The notes below the pieces were generated by a model. The model saw nothing but the letters and a program-made list of their open reading frames with translations, was not told where the DNA came from and made no database searches. 64,000 nt of DNA from Amoebophrya sp. A120 (Eukaryota; Sar; Dinophyceae; Syndiniales; Amoebophryaceae), in the NCBI GenBank assembly GCA_905178155.1, contig CAJINV010000008.1:310001-374000 (forward strand), in the 5' to 3' direction. Shown in pieces: positions 11,101 through 24,472 of the stretch. Position 1 is the stretch's first letter; each line of letters starts with the position of its first letter. Both the position numbers and the translations under genes were made by a program.

Positions 11101-14100
11101 ATTGTGTTGTCGTCGAAGAAAGTCAAGTGGTCCCTGGCGTTGCCCGAGTTTTGTCTTCGGTACATCAAGTTGCTAGTACCGCTACTCTTGTTGTACCCGC
11201 CCTTGCCTCCGTCGTGGTGATGTGCCGGTGTGGCGGGGCCCCAACTGGTGGTGGACAGCGCACGGCTCTTGGTAGTCTGTTCTTTATCTTTCGCACTTGC
11301 TTGCTGCTGGTAACTAGTACCTCCTCCTGGTGGTCCGCCTTTGCTCGAAGCCGATGCGGTCGGCCCCCCGGCAGAAGATGATGTTGCCTTCTTGTGCGTG
11401 TTCGTGGGTGGTGCTGGTCCCATCTCACGACTGTAGTCGATCTGGATGAACCCTTTTGCTCCCGTCGACCTTGACGTTCCGTCCGGATTCAGATCGCCCC
11501 CCGTGAGGTGATCTCCGCTGCCCGACTTTGAGCTGCCAGGAAGGTCCTCCATCTCGGAAAGGGAAGAGTCCGGGCCGGCGTTTTGTACCACCAGAACATC
11601 CTCACGACGACCGGAGGGAGTCGTGTGCTTGTTTCCCGCCACATGCTGAGTGTTATCGTGGTTCGTGTTTGACGTCATCATCTTTTCCGGTATGGACCTG
11701 GGTGTATTGCTCGACGTTTGTTCACCCCCGGAGGCACTGTTACTTGTCTCCGACACAAACCCGGCCGCGCCCGGCGTTCGTGGCCCTCCCTGCTTTCTGC
11801 TGCTGGTCGGTTGCCCTTTGGCCAAGCCGCCCGCGGTTGCCCGCTCCGAACTTGGGCGGGCCGAGGTGGCGGACGAGGTAGACTGCTCTGGCAAGGTGCT
11901 GATCGGAGCAGGAAGTGGCAACTGATGTGTCTCATCCTCACCGGAACTTGGGTTGTAGGTGGCGCGATCCTTTGGACCCTGCACCGGCGAGGGGATCAAT
12001 CCACCCGGTGACTGTGGAGGTGGTGACTTTGCGCTTGTTTCTTCCTTGATATCATCTGCCACCTTGTCTTTCTGGTGTTCTCCACCTCCTGCTTCACCAG
12101 AAGTCGATAATTGCAGCTGCCGCTCCTTGTCATCGACATTCTGGTTGGAGGTAGAAGTTGTGCCCTCCACTTTGCTCCTGTTCGCGTTCCGGGCAGCGGC
12201 CCGGTCACGAATGCTCTGCGCATTGACCCGCTTCGAGAATTGCTCGTGCCAGACCTTCAGCTCTGTCCCTATTTCATCGCGACCCTGCTTCAGCTTCTCC
12301 TGTGTGTCTTTGTGCTTGTTGCTTGTTCGCGTTTTGCTCCCGTCGTACGCGGCCGAAACCCGGTCCATTTTCCCCGCCATATTGAACTTAGTGCTTGCTC
12401 CGGGAGGAGGCAGTGTTGCCTTGTTTCCGGGCGAAGGATGTGCTTGTTGTCCACCGAATTTGCTACTTCTCAAGCCCAGCTGTGCAGCTGCAGCCCCTGG
12501 AAAGTCGTCGTACCGCTGCTGTTCAAGATCATACGCCGTTTTGTTCTTCCAGTACTGGTCCATTAAGTTCTTGCCGAACACATCTTTTCCGTGGCGCGTT
12601 TGGGGCCCCAACTCGAGCGCCATGGCATTGATGTTATTCAGGGGCTGCCTGTTGCCCGTCCGGGCGTAGGCACTTTCGCTGCCCGAACCTGAACCGGAAG
12701 CAGGCTGTTGACTATCAACGTCGCGATCCGACGCCCTCTGCGGTATCTCGGGAAGGGGCGCAGAGAGCTTGGCTCTTCGATTTGTCGTGTTTGTCGCCTC
12801 CTGCTGATGTTGTTGACCAGTACGCGGGGGCTTGTTCGAAGATCCTTGTCCAGCGTTGTCTCCGTCTTTTTTCTGGACCGCAGAGGCACTACTAGTTGCG
12901 CTCTTGCTATTCGCTGCAGTGCTGGTGAAGCTCGGAGACAGTGGCTTGTTCACTAGCTTTCGGCTTTTGGTTTGTTTCTGCTGAGAACTAGTACCCTGCA
13001 GGTTACTAGTCGACGAAGCCGCAGACGACCCTGCTATGGGCGTCGGCGGTATAACTGGGATGCGTGCCTGCTGCTGCTGTTGCGATGTTGAAGGTTGCTG
13101 CTGATTGAACAGATCATACTGCGGCCGGGTCGTGGTCTGCTTTTGTTCCGCCGGCTGGCCCTGCTGCTGATAAGTTCCTAGCAGCGTTTTGTTCTTCGAG
13201 CTGGGGTCCACCAGACCCGCGAGAGTCTTGTTATTGTGGACCGCCGCCGCCTGCTGCATCCCTGCACCTGAAGCGCTCAGAAGCGACATCTCATCCTCCG
13301 CGTCCACCGCAGCCGCCGGGCGATGGGTACGACGGGTGCTAACGCCTCCGTACTGGTCCGCGGTTCTCTCCATATCAGCATCCATCAAGAAAAGATCCGC
13401 GACCAATGAAATGTGGTCTGAAGGCCAGTCGGCATTTGGCATGGACCGCGTGGGGTGCGTATTCCACTGCTCGCACGACAAACGCTCTTCGTCGAAAATT
13501 TGCAAAACTTGAGCCACCGCAAAGGGTCTCGTAAACAAAATCTTGTCCAACTCACCGCAAGAGTGGTACCTGTTGTAAGTACATGTTTTTTTTCGCTCAT
13601 TCTACTTTAGCTTTACGACCAAACACATTCACGATCGTGAGGCTTTTAAAGATCAAATAACTTTAAAAATTTCATTTTGCTTTTTTCTGGCGAAACATCA
13701 CAAAACAAATCTTTACGTGTCGTTATGGGCCGTGGTGACCGATTTTTCTCCGTTTTCCATGACTGATTCGTCGTTCAGGACGAAAGCGTCGTAAGCGGAG
13801 TCGAACTTTTCAAAGACGCACCGCGTTTCGTCCCTGATACCGTTCAAGTCCCCGACTATCAGCACTATCGCACGAAAAAAGTGTTACAGTTACACATTTG
13901 TTGTCAATTCAGCAACACAAATTTCCCTGCAGGAGAGAGAAAACCTGCAATGCAGAAATCCTACGGGAAAACACCTGTGAAAGGAGGCTCCTATGCATAT
14001 CCGGCATGACAGAGCTTGTCTGTCTTGCTTGGCCTGCAACGCAATGTGTAACTGTAACACTTTTTTCTCAGGATAAGCACCGGACGAGAATTACTGTCGT

Positions 14101-17100
14101 CCTCTTTCTGTTGTTGATCTCGCTTTTCGCGAGGAGAGGCAACGCCTTTATTCCTACCGTGGTCAGGAACTTGCTCCTCAACACGCGACGTATCCTTGTC
14201 TTTAAGGTCTTTCCCTTCTGTCATCTGGTGCGTCGCGTTACCTTCCGCGACGGGTGTGCGACCACCGCTTGAGCCGACCGGACTTGGCGCGACCTGTGTC
14301 GGTGGAGTCTCATCTGTCGCATTGTTGCTAGGATCGTCCGCGGCCTGGTCTTCCTCGGCAGAAGGGTTCTTCTTGGTTGCGGGAGCCGTTCCAGCATCGG
14401 AAGACGTGTTGCCATCCGGCGTTCTTTCCTGATTGATTTCCACGGAGCTGCTGGTCCCGGTTGGGCTGGGATCCATGGTTGTGCTGGTTTCCTGCGTCAT
14501 GTCAGCCCCACTCTTGCTGTGCTGGGCTGTCGCGGGATGATCTCTGGATGAACTAGTGGTCGTGGTCACAGTGGCTGATGTAGCGGTCGCTCCTGCCCCA
14601 TTCTCGGCAACTACCTTGTTCAGACTGGACGTTGCGGTGGTGCTGCTCGTCGTGTTGCTGACGGTATTCGTATTTTCTGTGCCCGGCTTGGTGGAGGTTT
14701 CTTCGCTTTCTTTTTCGCGCCCCCGACCCGCCCCCGCAAGCAGCTCTTGCTGGCTCAGATCATCGTCCTCCGGGGACGTTTTTGCGTGCGGGTCCAGCAC
14801 CGTCGAGGCTGGGGAGGATTTCGCTGTCGTCTTGCCGTCACCGACGCCTTTGCCTGGTACTGGGGGTGCGGGCAGCGCAAGCTTGGGAATTGCATTTGGA
14901 CTAGTACTTGCAGTTTCCCTCCTGTGCACGTTGTGCCGGTTGTTGCCAATCAGCTCGCACGCCCGCTGCACGTCCAGGGCCGGGGCCATGCCGGCGACAT
15001 GTGTGTTGACCAGGTCGAACTCTTTTCCCTGGAATCGAAATTTGCAGCGCTGCTGCAGACCACCAAACGAGGTCATATGCTGCGAGACCCCGTCGCGGCC
15101 CTTGTGCGGCGTCAGGAAAATATTCTCTGGTTGCCCGATCAGCTTGAGCTTGCCACTACCTTCCTTATACAGCACTAGCAGCATATCCTTTGAATTCTCG
15201 GTGCGCCGATCTGTTGTAAGAAGGTAAGAAAGGAGTACAACGCAGCCAGTAATTTGTCTATGAGGATCCGGTTCTTCTTCTTCCCTATATGCAGTGATGC
15301 TCCAACTATAAAAACTACATTTCATCATAGAACAAAACTTTTACCTTTGTTGTATTGGAAGTGGAGCGGTGAAAATGACAAAAATAAATTATGCACCTTT
15401 CTCCAACCAAAATAAAATAAAAAATGATTATACGCGAAGTGGCGACTTTGTATCCACATGTCTTCATCCGGTCTTGTAGTTCAACCACGTGGTTGTGATC
15501 GATCTCCTGGAGGCAGATAATGTCGGCCTCCCATCGCTCCAGCTCTTGTGCGATGAGTTGAAACCGCAGCGGCCAACTGAAACAGTCGCCGCGGCCCTCC
15601 TCGAGCACAACAAATTGGAAGTTAAACTGGTCCGACAAGTGTTGCGACAGTAGGTTAAAAGACATCACACGCAGAAGATCCTTGCGCCGCATCAGCTTTT
15701 TCCTAGGTGTGCTATTGTTGCTGGTGGCGTCCATCTCCGCGAGATTCATCGCGCTCACGGGCCTGTGACTGGGCGATCCAGGGACCGCGCAAGGTAACCA
15801 CTTGCGCGCGCGCAAAGTGCCGGGCACCGCGGGAGACAACTTTTCGGAGTACTGCTTTACCATGTTGTACGCTTTCTGGTAGGGGTCGAGAAATTTCGAA
15901 AACGAGAGGTTGCGGTCCTCTCGGAAAGTGCGCTTGTAGAGGTCCCACAACATCCGCATGTTCAGTGTGTAACTGTGTACCTCTCGCCACGGCGCGGATT
16001 CCTCTATTCGCTGCCGAACTTTCGCGACGTACCTGTGCGTATTTTGATTTTTTACGTTCACAAGTTGTAAGTATGATCATAAAAAAACTTTTCGTCTGCA
16101 GCAGGTAATGCTTGTACATCTACATTTGTGCGAAGGAGAAGCTTATTTTTCTTTACGAGGGCGACAAGAATGTGAGCACTAATCCAATGTGCTCCATGTC
16201 GTCCACATTCTTACGGATGCGAACATTATCCGCTGCGGCTTGGCGATATCCATGATGATAAAATCTTCGTGTACTTCCTCAAGAGCGAGCGCGATCATGC
16301 AATTATGTCGATATTACTGCAGGTCACAGACATACCATCGCTCCACTTGGTCTGCGGTCCAGTCGAAGTAGGGGGCAGCAAGATCCATGCAATTCTGCAC
16401 GTTTCCGTCAAGCGGTCCTTGGCCGAGCATTGGGTCGTTTGGATCTCTCCACAACAGCAGCGGCGTCTCGACTTGCAACCTTCCAGAGATCTTCCCCATG
16501 CCGGCCAGCCGCGTGGGGGTTCCGTTTCTGTAGGATCGCGGCAGAGGAATGCAGATTCGAAGGCTCGTGTTCGGGTCAAACACGAACTCCATGGCAAGCG
16601 CATCAAACATGTGCTCCCCCGCCATGTTTTCACCCTTGCTAAGCGTTGTTGGCGCGTTGTGCAACATCCCGCTGAGCGGGGTCCCGAGGGGGCCAGTAGC
16701 TTGCTGGTACATCAAATTTGGTACGTCGGGAGCAAAGCGTGGGAACATGGCCGGAGTAAGATGCGAAAACTGATGGCTCGTCGGGGTGGTCGTCGCTACA
16801 CACCCGAGCTGCTGTGCGTTCGCTGGGCCTAGTTGATGGCCGCCCTGCTGCACCGCCTGCTGTTGTACCACGGCTGCGCTATACATATTGCCCGCGAGCA
16901 GCCCGAGCATGCTTCCTGCAGCGTTGCTTCCCTGGGCCGCGGGCGTTTGTCCTCCGCCTCGTTGCTGTTGATTCTGAAGCTGCAGCAACAACTGGAGCTG
17001 CGCATTCACCGAATTATTGCTCGCGGCTGCCGCATTCAGCTGTTGAACTCCGCCAGCAGCACCAGTAGAGGTTCCGCTCAGTTGTTCTCGCTGCTGCGGC

Positions 17101-20100
17101 TGCAGGAGCAGGTTGGGGTTCTTCTCCAGCATCAACGACATTTGGGCACTGTTGAGGACGTTGCCTGCGAGAGTGGAATTGCTAGTACCACCGCTTGCGC
17201 CGCCGCTCGGAACTGCACCTTGCTGCTGCACTGCGGGAATTGGCAGTGTAAGCTGCGCTCCTCCTATCTGCGCCTGGTCTATCCCGCCAGTCTGCTGGTG
17301 CGATGAAAGGTTCATCTGTGGTGAGGATCCAGAAGCAACGTTAACATGGTAAGTAAAATCTTTAAAACGAAACCGCCATCGGATCTTGTTGGCATAAAGG
17401 AAGTTCCAAAAAATGAATCCAAAGCCAAACTCAATTTATAATTATACTACTTGCGTAAAAACTAGCATCATTTTCTTACCCCTGGTGCAAGTGGCGCTGC
17501 CCCCGCAAAGCCACTGGCGGCTCCGGCGTTTGCAGTCCCATTTGTCTGGGGTGCTATGAGAGGAATCAACGGCATAGCTCCTCCAAGCGATCCGGCCCCG
17601 GTGGGAGTACCAGCGGCGACGGTCTGGAGCAGTTGCGCTGCTAACACACCTCGGCCATCGTCCAAAGGCGGTAGGGGCTCGGTCTTCAGCAAATCATCCA
17701 GTGCGGGCACGGTGGGTACAACACTTGCTGCAGCGTTGTTTCCTGTGGCGGTCGCGCCCAGCAGGGGGCCTGTGGACGTTGACGCGCCAACTGCCGGGGC
17801 TGCATTGTCGTTCGTCCCCGCGAGTGCCGGCTGGTCCACACCGGGCGCCGGCAAGCCTGGGTCAGAATTCTGCGACTGCCGCATGGCCTCCATCATTCTT
17901 TGCTGCTGCTCGAAAATCTTGTTCTGCTTCTCTTTATTAGTATCCCCGGTTGTACTTGAGGAAGAGGGTGCGGCGCTCCCTGGTGGTACATCGTCGCTTC
18001 CTGTTTGCAGGGCGGTCGTAGTCGTGCGCGAACCTCCCATTGATCCTGCAATCGCGCCGCCAAGCGCGCCGGGCTGCAACGGAGTGCCTGTAATAAATAT
18101 TGTAATTGTGGAATAAAAATCTAGATCTAGACGAACTCAATGACGTTTCCATGGACAAGCGAATCTCGATGTAAAGCTGGAATCACCGGAAAAGAAAATG
18201 AAAATGATGAAGTATCATGCTGCAGCAGTGTAATATATTGATGTCCATCTTAATCTTGTTCTCGCGTCTACAGGTACAAAGAGTAAAGAAATATACCTTG
18301 CAGAAGACCACCGATACCCAATGTAGTGCCCGTACCGCCGAGCTGCTGCTGTAAGCTTTGCGAGAGCCTTTGCTGGCCGCCGGGGATTTGTAAAAGCTGT
18401 GCTGTGAGGTAGTTTTTCTCTGCCTCGAGCTGGTGTGACTGACGGAGGAGTGAGGCACTGTCATTGGCCGGCTGCACCAGTGGATCCTGCAACAGTTGCT
18501 GTTGCTGGTTACCAGCGGCTAGCATCGTTTGTTGCTGCTGCTGCTGATCCGAACTTGCTGAGTTCGCTGACGGAAGCTGGATGGTGTTAGTCATGCTCGT
18601 TAACACGTCCAGCAATGCCTTATTCGCGCCTAAACCTGACGCCGTGGCGGACGAGGGAGCTCCTCCTGCAGAGAGGCTGGTTGATGTAGCGCCAGGGCCA
18701 GTGTTGCCATTGGTTCCCAATAGACCACCACCTCCTTGGTTCTTTGCAGAAGTGTTGTTCCCAAAAACCGCTTGCTGTTCCGTATTCTGCGTTGGTTGCT
18801 GCGCGAGTATTACCTGAAGCAAAGCGTTCACGTCCAACGACAAGTGTTGTGCTTGTGGCTGATTCGGCAAGCTCACCTGGAGCATCCCGGTTGTTGGGTC
18901 TATCTGCATTACTGGGTTCGTGCCAGTCGTTGATGAGCCCCCCGCTTGGTGGTTGTTTCCCGCTCCTGGTTGCTGCCCGCTGGCAGTTGCTGCGGCGAGC
19001 TGTTGAAGAAGCTGGGTCTGGTGGTGATCGTGGTGCTGCATGCTTCCACCACTTGCGGTCGGCGTTGTTGACACGTTCTGCTGCGGAAACTGGAAGGCAT
19101 TCAAGTTCAACGGCATGTTATTTGCACCGATAGGACCACCGGAGGGCGTGGCCCCGCCAGTTGCGGCTACATGATTCACAATTTGCTGCTGCTGTCCTAA
19201 AACTTGCTGCTGCAAATTGCTGGCAGGCAAAGCAGTTACGCCTCCCGTAGGAGCTCCCTGCAGATGTGCGGGTCCGCCCGCCAACATGGACGTAGTGAGC
19301 CCACCCGACGAGCTGGAGGTATTATTGTTACTGTCTTGATTTATGATGCCTGCATTGCCAAGCAGAAGCTGTGCTGCGTTGGTTGGGCTGGCCGCCACAT
19401 TCAGGTTTCCATGTTGCATTTGCTGGAGCAAATTGCTCAGTAGAGCCCCCGAATTCAATGCTGCCTGATTGGACGCCGCGCCGGCCTGCTGCAGTCCAGT
19501 GCCTCCTCTCCCGATGGTATTTGTGTTGCCCCCGGGGTTTGCCGAGCCACCTCCTCCGGAAAGCCAGTTGGTCGCGAGAAGGGCAGCGAGCTGTTGCTGG
19601 TTTAGGTTTTGCGTATTCAAGTTCTGCAAATTATTTAGGCTGTGGCTAGTATTGTTCCCCATGTTGACGTTGTTGCCCGCTCCACCAAACTGCTGCTGTT
19701 GGTGCTGACTTTGGCTTTGAAAATCAAGCTGTGTGTGGCCTCCGCCTGGCGGCATACCGTAGAGCCCGTGATTGCCCTCTCCCGCACCTCCTTGCAGTGG
19801 GTGTGCGGCGGGGGGCGGCGTCACATAGCTCTGGTTGTTACTACCTCCGTAATTATTATACCCGCCAGCGTGGTTACCCTTGGTGTGATTGCTGCCGCCA
19901 TCGACGTTATAGCCTCTACCATGTTGGTCATTATTGGTTTTCCCTCTATTCTGGTTCTTTCCACGTCCTGCTGTGCCACCATTTGCGTTCCACTGATGCG
20001 AATCTGTTTGGATATTTGGATAATTTGTATACTGATACTGTTCGAGCTTTCAGATTGAGCGGGCGCATTCTCTTTTTTCTTCCATGATCACTAAAAGATG

Positions 20101-21283
20101 CATGCAATGATTTGACTTGAGAAGCAAAACTGCACGCAGGAGAAAAAAATCACGGTACCTCCGCGATTTGGTTTGTTGCTATTTCCGCTGGCACCTTGGG
20201 TCGTGTAGTCCTTGCGCTGCTTTACAGGTGGTTGTGGCATTTCTTGATTCCAACCTCCAGCATGGGAACTGCTCGATGCACTGGCCACGTTCCACGAGTT
20301 GTCACCATCATTTGACCAGTGCCCGGCGTGCTGGTGCTGGTGTGACCTGTTCGTAGTATATTTTGGATGTGCATAAGGGAAACGGAAACTCAAGCTTTTG
20401 GATTTGCATAAGTTTTGATGATATAGTTCTAGGCCTTTCACATTTTCATTCTCTTTCTCTCTGCTCTGGAATTAGCGCTCTTAACCAGCGCGAAAAAAAG
20501 AGTGAAAAAGCCAGAAAGGCTCTTGAGACGCATTGGCGTCGGCCTCCATGCACGACACACGACATGCCGACAAAGAACTAACAAGTCAAGATCATGGAAA
20601 CTAAAAAATTAAAAATCGGTGACATCGAAGTCACAATTTAGATTTTTAATACGCGTATGACCCCATGGCCGAACTTGTGTCATCTTGCCAATTCCCCGTC
20701 GATATATCCTGATATTGTTGATACATAGAGGTTGGCGCGCCTGCGTTTCCACCCCGATTGTTTCCACCAACAGACCTCCCTTTGGTGTTCATGTTTTTGT
20801 TTTTTGGCGTGGTTGTCTTGCCGCCCGGCACCTGGTGGCTCGGTCCATTCCCGCCCTTCGGACTTATGTTCGTGTTTTGGTTCCCCACACCGGCATGCTG
20901 TATAATGAATATTCATAACCCAAAATTATCATATGTGCCGAATGAATTAAGCAACATCATGATTAAAAACATTCGTAGTGAAGAAAACGGCGGGTTTTCT
21001 CACCGTCACGCCAGCAGCATCCTGAATTAAATGATAGGAGAGGTCAAGCTCAGCCCATGCCAGCGAGCTGAATTTGTACAGCTGGATCACGCGTAAATTG
21101 AAATTTGAATACGTCTTATGCGTCCGAAATAAACTTAGAAATCAAAAAGCGCACCGAAGTCCAGTGTTGATTGCCGTCGTTCCAGGAGCTGCTATTTGCA
21201 ACGTTGCGCGAATTTTTATCGTAGCTGTTCTTTCCTCCGGCATGCGGTGTTGAAGAGGCTCCCGTGTTGGCGTAACTGGACAT
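8106..21283 (-). CDS. CCR4-type EEP nuclease, predicted 3,733 aa
   Basis: Endonuclease/exonuclease/phosphatase protein of the CCR4/Angel/nocturnin type, so probably a poly(A) or RNA 3' exonuclease. Exons: 21283-21155, 20897-20653, 20346-20154, 20046-18297, 18087-17480, 17315-16318, 16264-16157, 16032-15434, 15210-14076, 13860-13717, 13569-8654, 8482-8106; total 11,202 nt, exactly 3,734 codons. Residues 1 to about 1,240 are Gln/Asn/Gly-rich. The EEP domain starts near residue 1,480 (LRVMSFNLLSQ), then LQEID (metal Glu), NTHV, VGDLNG, GELDKI and WPSDHISLVA (catalytic Asp-His) near 2,020. A Ser/Thr/Pro/Asp-rich loop of about 270 aa is inserted between NTHV and GDLN, and introner D lies directly before GDLN. 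A 1,700-aa Gln/Ser/Gly tail follows, ending with DDAEFPSLAE. The N-terminal exons could be a separate gene, but every junction keeps frame. All catalytic motifs are present. Confidence 0.78.
13866..14075 (-). mobile_element. Introner element, family D (210 bp)
   Basis: The inner TIR is GTGTTACAGTTACACA with its inverse TGTGTAACTGTAACAC; the outer ends are TATCG and GGATA. TSD AGCAC at 13861-13865 and 14076-14080. It carries CCGGCATGACAGAG and GCAATGCAGAAAT-like words. Removing it with one TSD reads SRPVLIVGDLNG, which rebuilds the conserved EEP metal-binding strand, so excision from the mRNA is functionally required. Confidence 0.92.
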
Positions 21284-24200
21284 TTTGTGCTTGGGCGAAG
21301 CACGAACGTCAATTCGATCCAATTACCCGCAAACCTTTTTCTCTGCGGTAATAGAGCCACGACTGCAGCCGATGCAGTTCCAACTGCAACTGTTATAATT
21401 CGTCAACTTAATCACACGGCATCCGCATCGTCTTCGACTTCGTCAAGAACTCTCGCATGAGAAAGGATCCGGCTAAAAAATATCCAAACCGTCATCCGCT
21501 CTGCCACCGGTAGAAGCGCAAATCGTCATCCATATAGTTTTTGCTTAACTTCACGGGGAAGTCGAAGTGAGGAAGGGATATGGGTAAAAAATTGTGCGGG
21601 TTTCGTGTCAATAAAATGGGTATCAAGATATTCAGTGAAAAGAATAAGAAATTGGCAAGAAGTAGTAGACGGTAGTCGTATATAAAAATGTTGTGGTCTC
21701 CGTCTCGGTCTCCGCGAAGAAATGGTTGTAGAAAATGCAGTTGGCACATCTACTAGTGGTTTTCATTTACATTGTCATGTCGCAGTTGGTCCAGAAGAAA
21801 GCTAGAGGCACTTGAGAATATCTTCCCCTAATCCGTTGATGCTAAGAAGCTAACTGCGTTCCTCGACCACGGCAATGATGTAAATCTACTGCTGGCTACG
21901 ATGTAAATACTCACTAGATGCGGGTAGGTGCCTTAATAGCGTTTTAGTGTTTATTGTAGTCTAATTTAATTGGAAATGGAAATTGTCTGAGTGTCAAAAA
22001 ATGACAAACACACAAAAAAAAAAAAATGTGTGAGCCGTTTGGTCCACCAGGAAGAGAAGGGATGGTCAGCGACGTTCGATGGCTCTATACCACAGAAAGT
22101 TGTCGACTGAAAGCCACGCCCACGCTTATTAATCCTGCACCTTGACTTTGTATCATCTGTGCCTTAATCGATTGTGCTACAACTACAAGCTAAAAAAAAC
22201 CACGTGTCGTATAATGTATAGGCCGTCCACATACCATAATTCAAGTCCAACCAACCTACTACAGGGAAAAGAAGTATTCTTTTATCATTTGCCGAAGAGT
22301 ATAAATGTTGAGCACAACTTCTTCAACAACGGAAAAATATTTAAGCCGTAGTTCTCAGGTTCATCCGTATACTTTTTGTAGTGGTTGACCGCCTGTGAAA
22401 AAGAAAGATAATAAAATGAGGTTTTTCCAAAAGCGCAATCCTTATTTGCTAGCCAGAAAAAGAACCATGATGATTTTTCACATTCTTGCTACCACCTACC
22501 ACTTTCATCTTTGTCTCGAGGAAGAAGTTGTGATCGTTTCTTATTTTGATGATTCAAATTCAGGAACATGGATTTAGTCGCTTTGGTTTCAGGCGGAGAT
22601 CTTCGGAACCGAGGCGCTTTGCTCTGCTCTTCTGTTGCATTCGTCTTTCACTTTCATCTTATTATGATATCTTGGTCTTGCTCAATTCACTAAAAATTTG
22701 ACTAGGACCCAATTTTATTTTGCACGTCCGCTTCGTCGGTCGCAACGACGTCTTCACGACGATCGCACGATCGAGGGGGTTCCACAACAATCAAACCGAG
22801 GATCGCGAGGAGCTCCATAAAAAAGATTTACATTTCATGATCTGCTTGTCTTCTCGTGCGCGTTTCTTATTTGGCACTTCATCACGATATTGGTTGTCTC
22901 ATCTACAAAAAAAGCATACATAGTGGAAAATGCAAGGGGCGCCGGAGTGCTGGGGTAAAAAACAGAAAAAAAAAGTGTAGCGAAAATTGAGTATGATGAA
23001 TGTCCGTAAGCCCTGCCACCTTCTATCGTATTTTTATCATTTCTGCAATCTTACAGCGTGGCCTGGTAATCATATTCTGTAGCTTCTTGCAAAGGGTGCC
23101 GCTCTACTGTGCTGCTACAGAAATATCGACTCCGATCTACCAGTCTGTCTAGAACTGTAAATGACTTGCAAAACTACGAGGGGTCAAGAGGTCTAATACG
23201 CACAGGGAGGGCAGGGCTGTTGTTGGTTTTTCGAAAGACGTCGATGTGCATCAAAGCTGTCTCCGTGTAGGTGCGCAAAGTACCACGCACGATCGTTGCA
23301 TAGAAAAGCCACTCGATCTCGAAGTTCCAATACTTAATACTGTCTATGTTTTTTCTGTAATAAGTGAACGAAAGTCAGGTCTTCTTGTTTCTGTTTGCGC
23401 ACGAGTATATTTATAATCAAAATCATGCTCCAGTGTGAAAAAGGACGAACCGACGGGCACCATTTGTTGTCCATGGTGTCACAAAGTTTGAGCACACGAT
23501 CGGGAACGAGAGAGCACGGCATGCAAACAGACCGACTACTGCACAGCAATATTTGTTCGTTTGCTTTGGTTGCAAAGGCTGAGCCTAAGTTGTCTTCGTC
23601 ATGATACAGAAAGCTGCTCCAGGCGTGTGCCTGTCACGATCAACCGAGCGAGCGCGAAGTGTAACATCAATAAAAGAAACCGAGCGACTTTATTGTGTTT
23701 CCTAACAGATGCTAGTAAGTAGATCAATGCCGTCGTACTTCTTCTTCTCCTTCCTTGCAAGAACAGACCAAACACCGTTCCGATCAACGATATCAAACGC
23801 ATTATTGCTATCGTGTGCTTCGACTTTCATCAGCACGCTCAAACCGAGCTCCTGTCACTGGCAAGAAAAGAAGCGAAAATTTCAAGGCCACGAATAGCAG
23901 AAATCTTGATGTCTGATTTTTATTCGCTATATGCATTTCAATTTCTTGTTGTTGAAGCATCAGGATCATCAGCTTCTCGTTCTCATCCGTCATTAATACT
24001 CGCCCTTCGTCGCTGGCGTATCTCTATCTTCTGCAAATGCAGCACCGATCGATTCATGACTGCGACTGCTTCAACAGGCGCGGGGGGCAGTGCAGCCTAT
24101 GCAGAAAGGACAGGGTGAAACAAGTATACGATAAAGCCACTGACCATAAAGAAGATCAGGCCCAGTAGAACTAGAACTAGAAAACAGAGTCGAGTGAGAG

Positions 24201-24472
24201 ACACAACAAATCAAAATGATGACATACTCGGTGCGTCGCCATAGCTACAGTCTGAGTCTGACTCATGTAGTTTATGATTAAATTGAGGTGGAAATACCCC
24301 CGCCAGCACCACTGCCCCCGCAATTAAATACTCGCTTGACCGAACGAAGCTACAGAGCGCCGTGTAATGACTATGAGTATTCAATCACAATCATATAAAC
24401 GAAATCTAGATCTACAAGAAGTGCTCGACTTTCTGCTTTTGCTTTTTACATGTGCATGTACATAATGTCAAG
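21284..24472. other. AT-rich intergenic region, no gene recognised
   Basis: The longest gap in the window, about 3.2 kb. ORFs are short (at most 101 codons) with no domain. The stretch 21749-21492 on the minus strand ends with a plausible coding tail (KLSKNYMDDDLRFYRWQSG), but I could not build a gene around it. There is a short palindrome CACACAAAAAA..TGTGTG near 22010. No TIR pair was noticed. Confidence 0.45.

Noticed and set aside
9025-12669. Several long antisense ORFs opposite the EEP tail
   Set aside because: They mirror the repetitive Gln/Ser/Gly codons on the minus strand, which read as Cys/Leu/Val runs on the plus strand.
16265-16317. Frame break near 16300 as a gene boundary
   Set aside because: A 53-bp GT-AG intron (CTGCA|GTAATA...CGAAG|ATTTTA) restores frame and the whole model remains a multiple of three; a boundary remains possible but is less economical.
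22005-22035. CACACA-poly(A)-TGTGTG palindrome as a terminator
   Set aside because: A short low-complexity hairpin in AT-rich DNA with no adjacent gene; no reason to assign a function.
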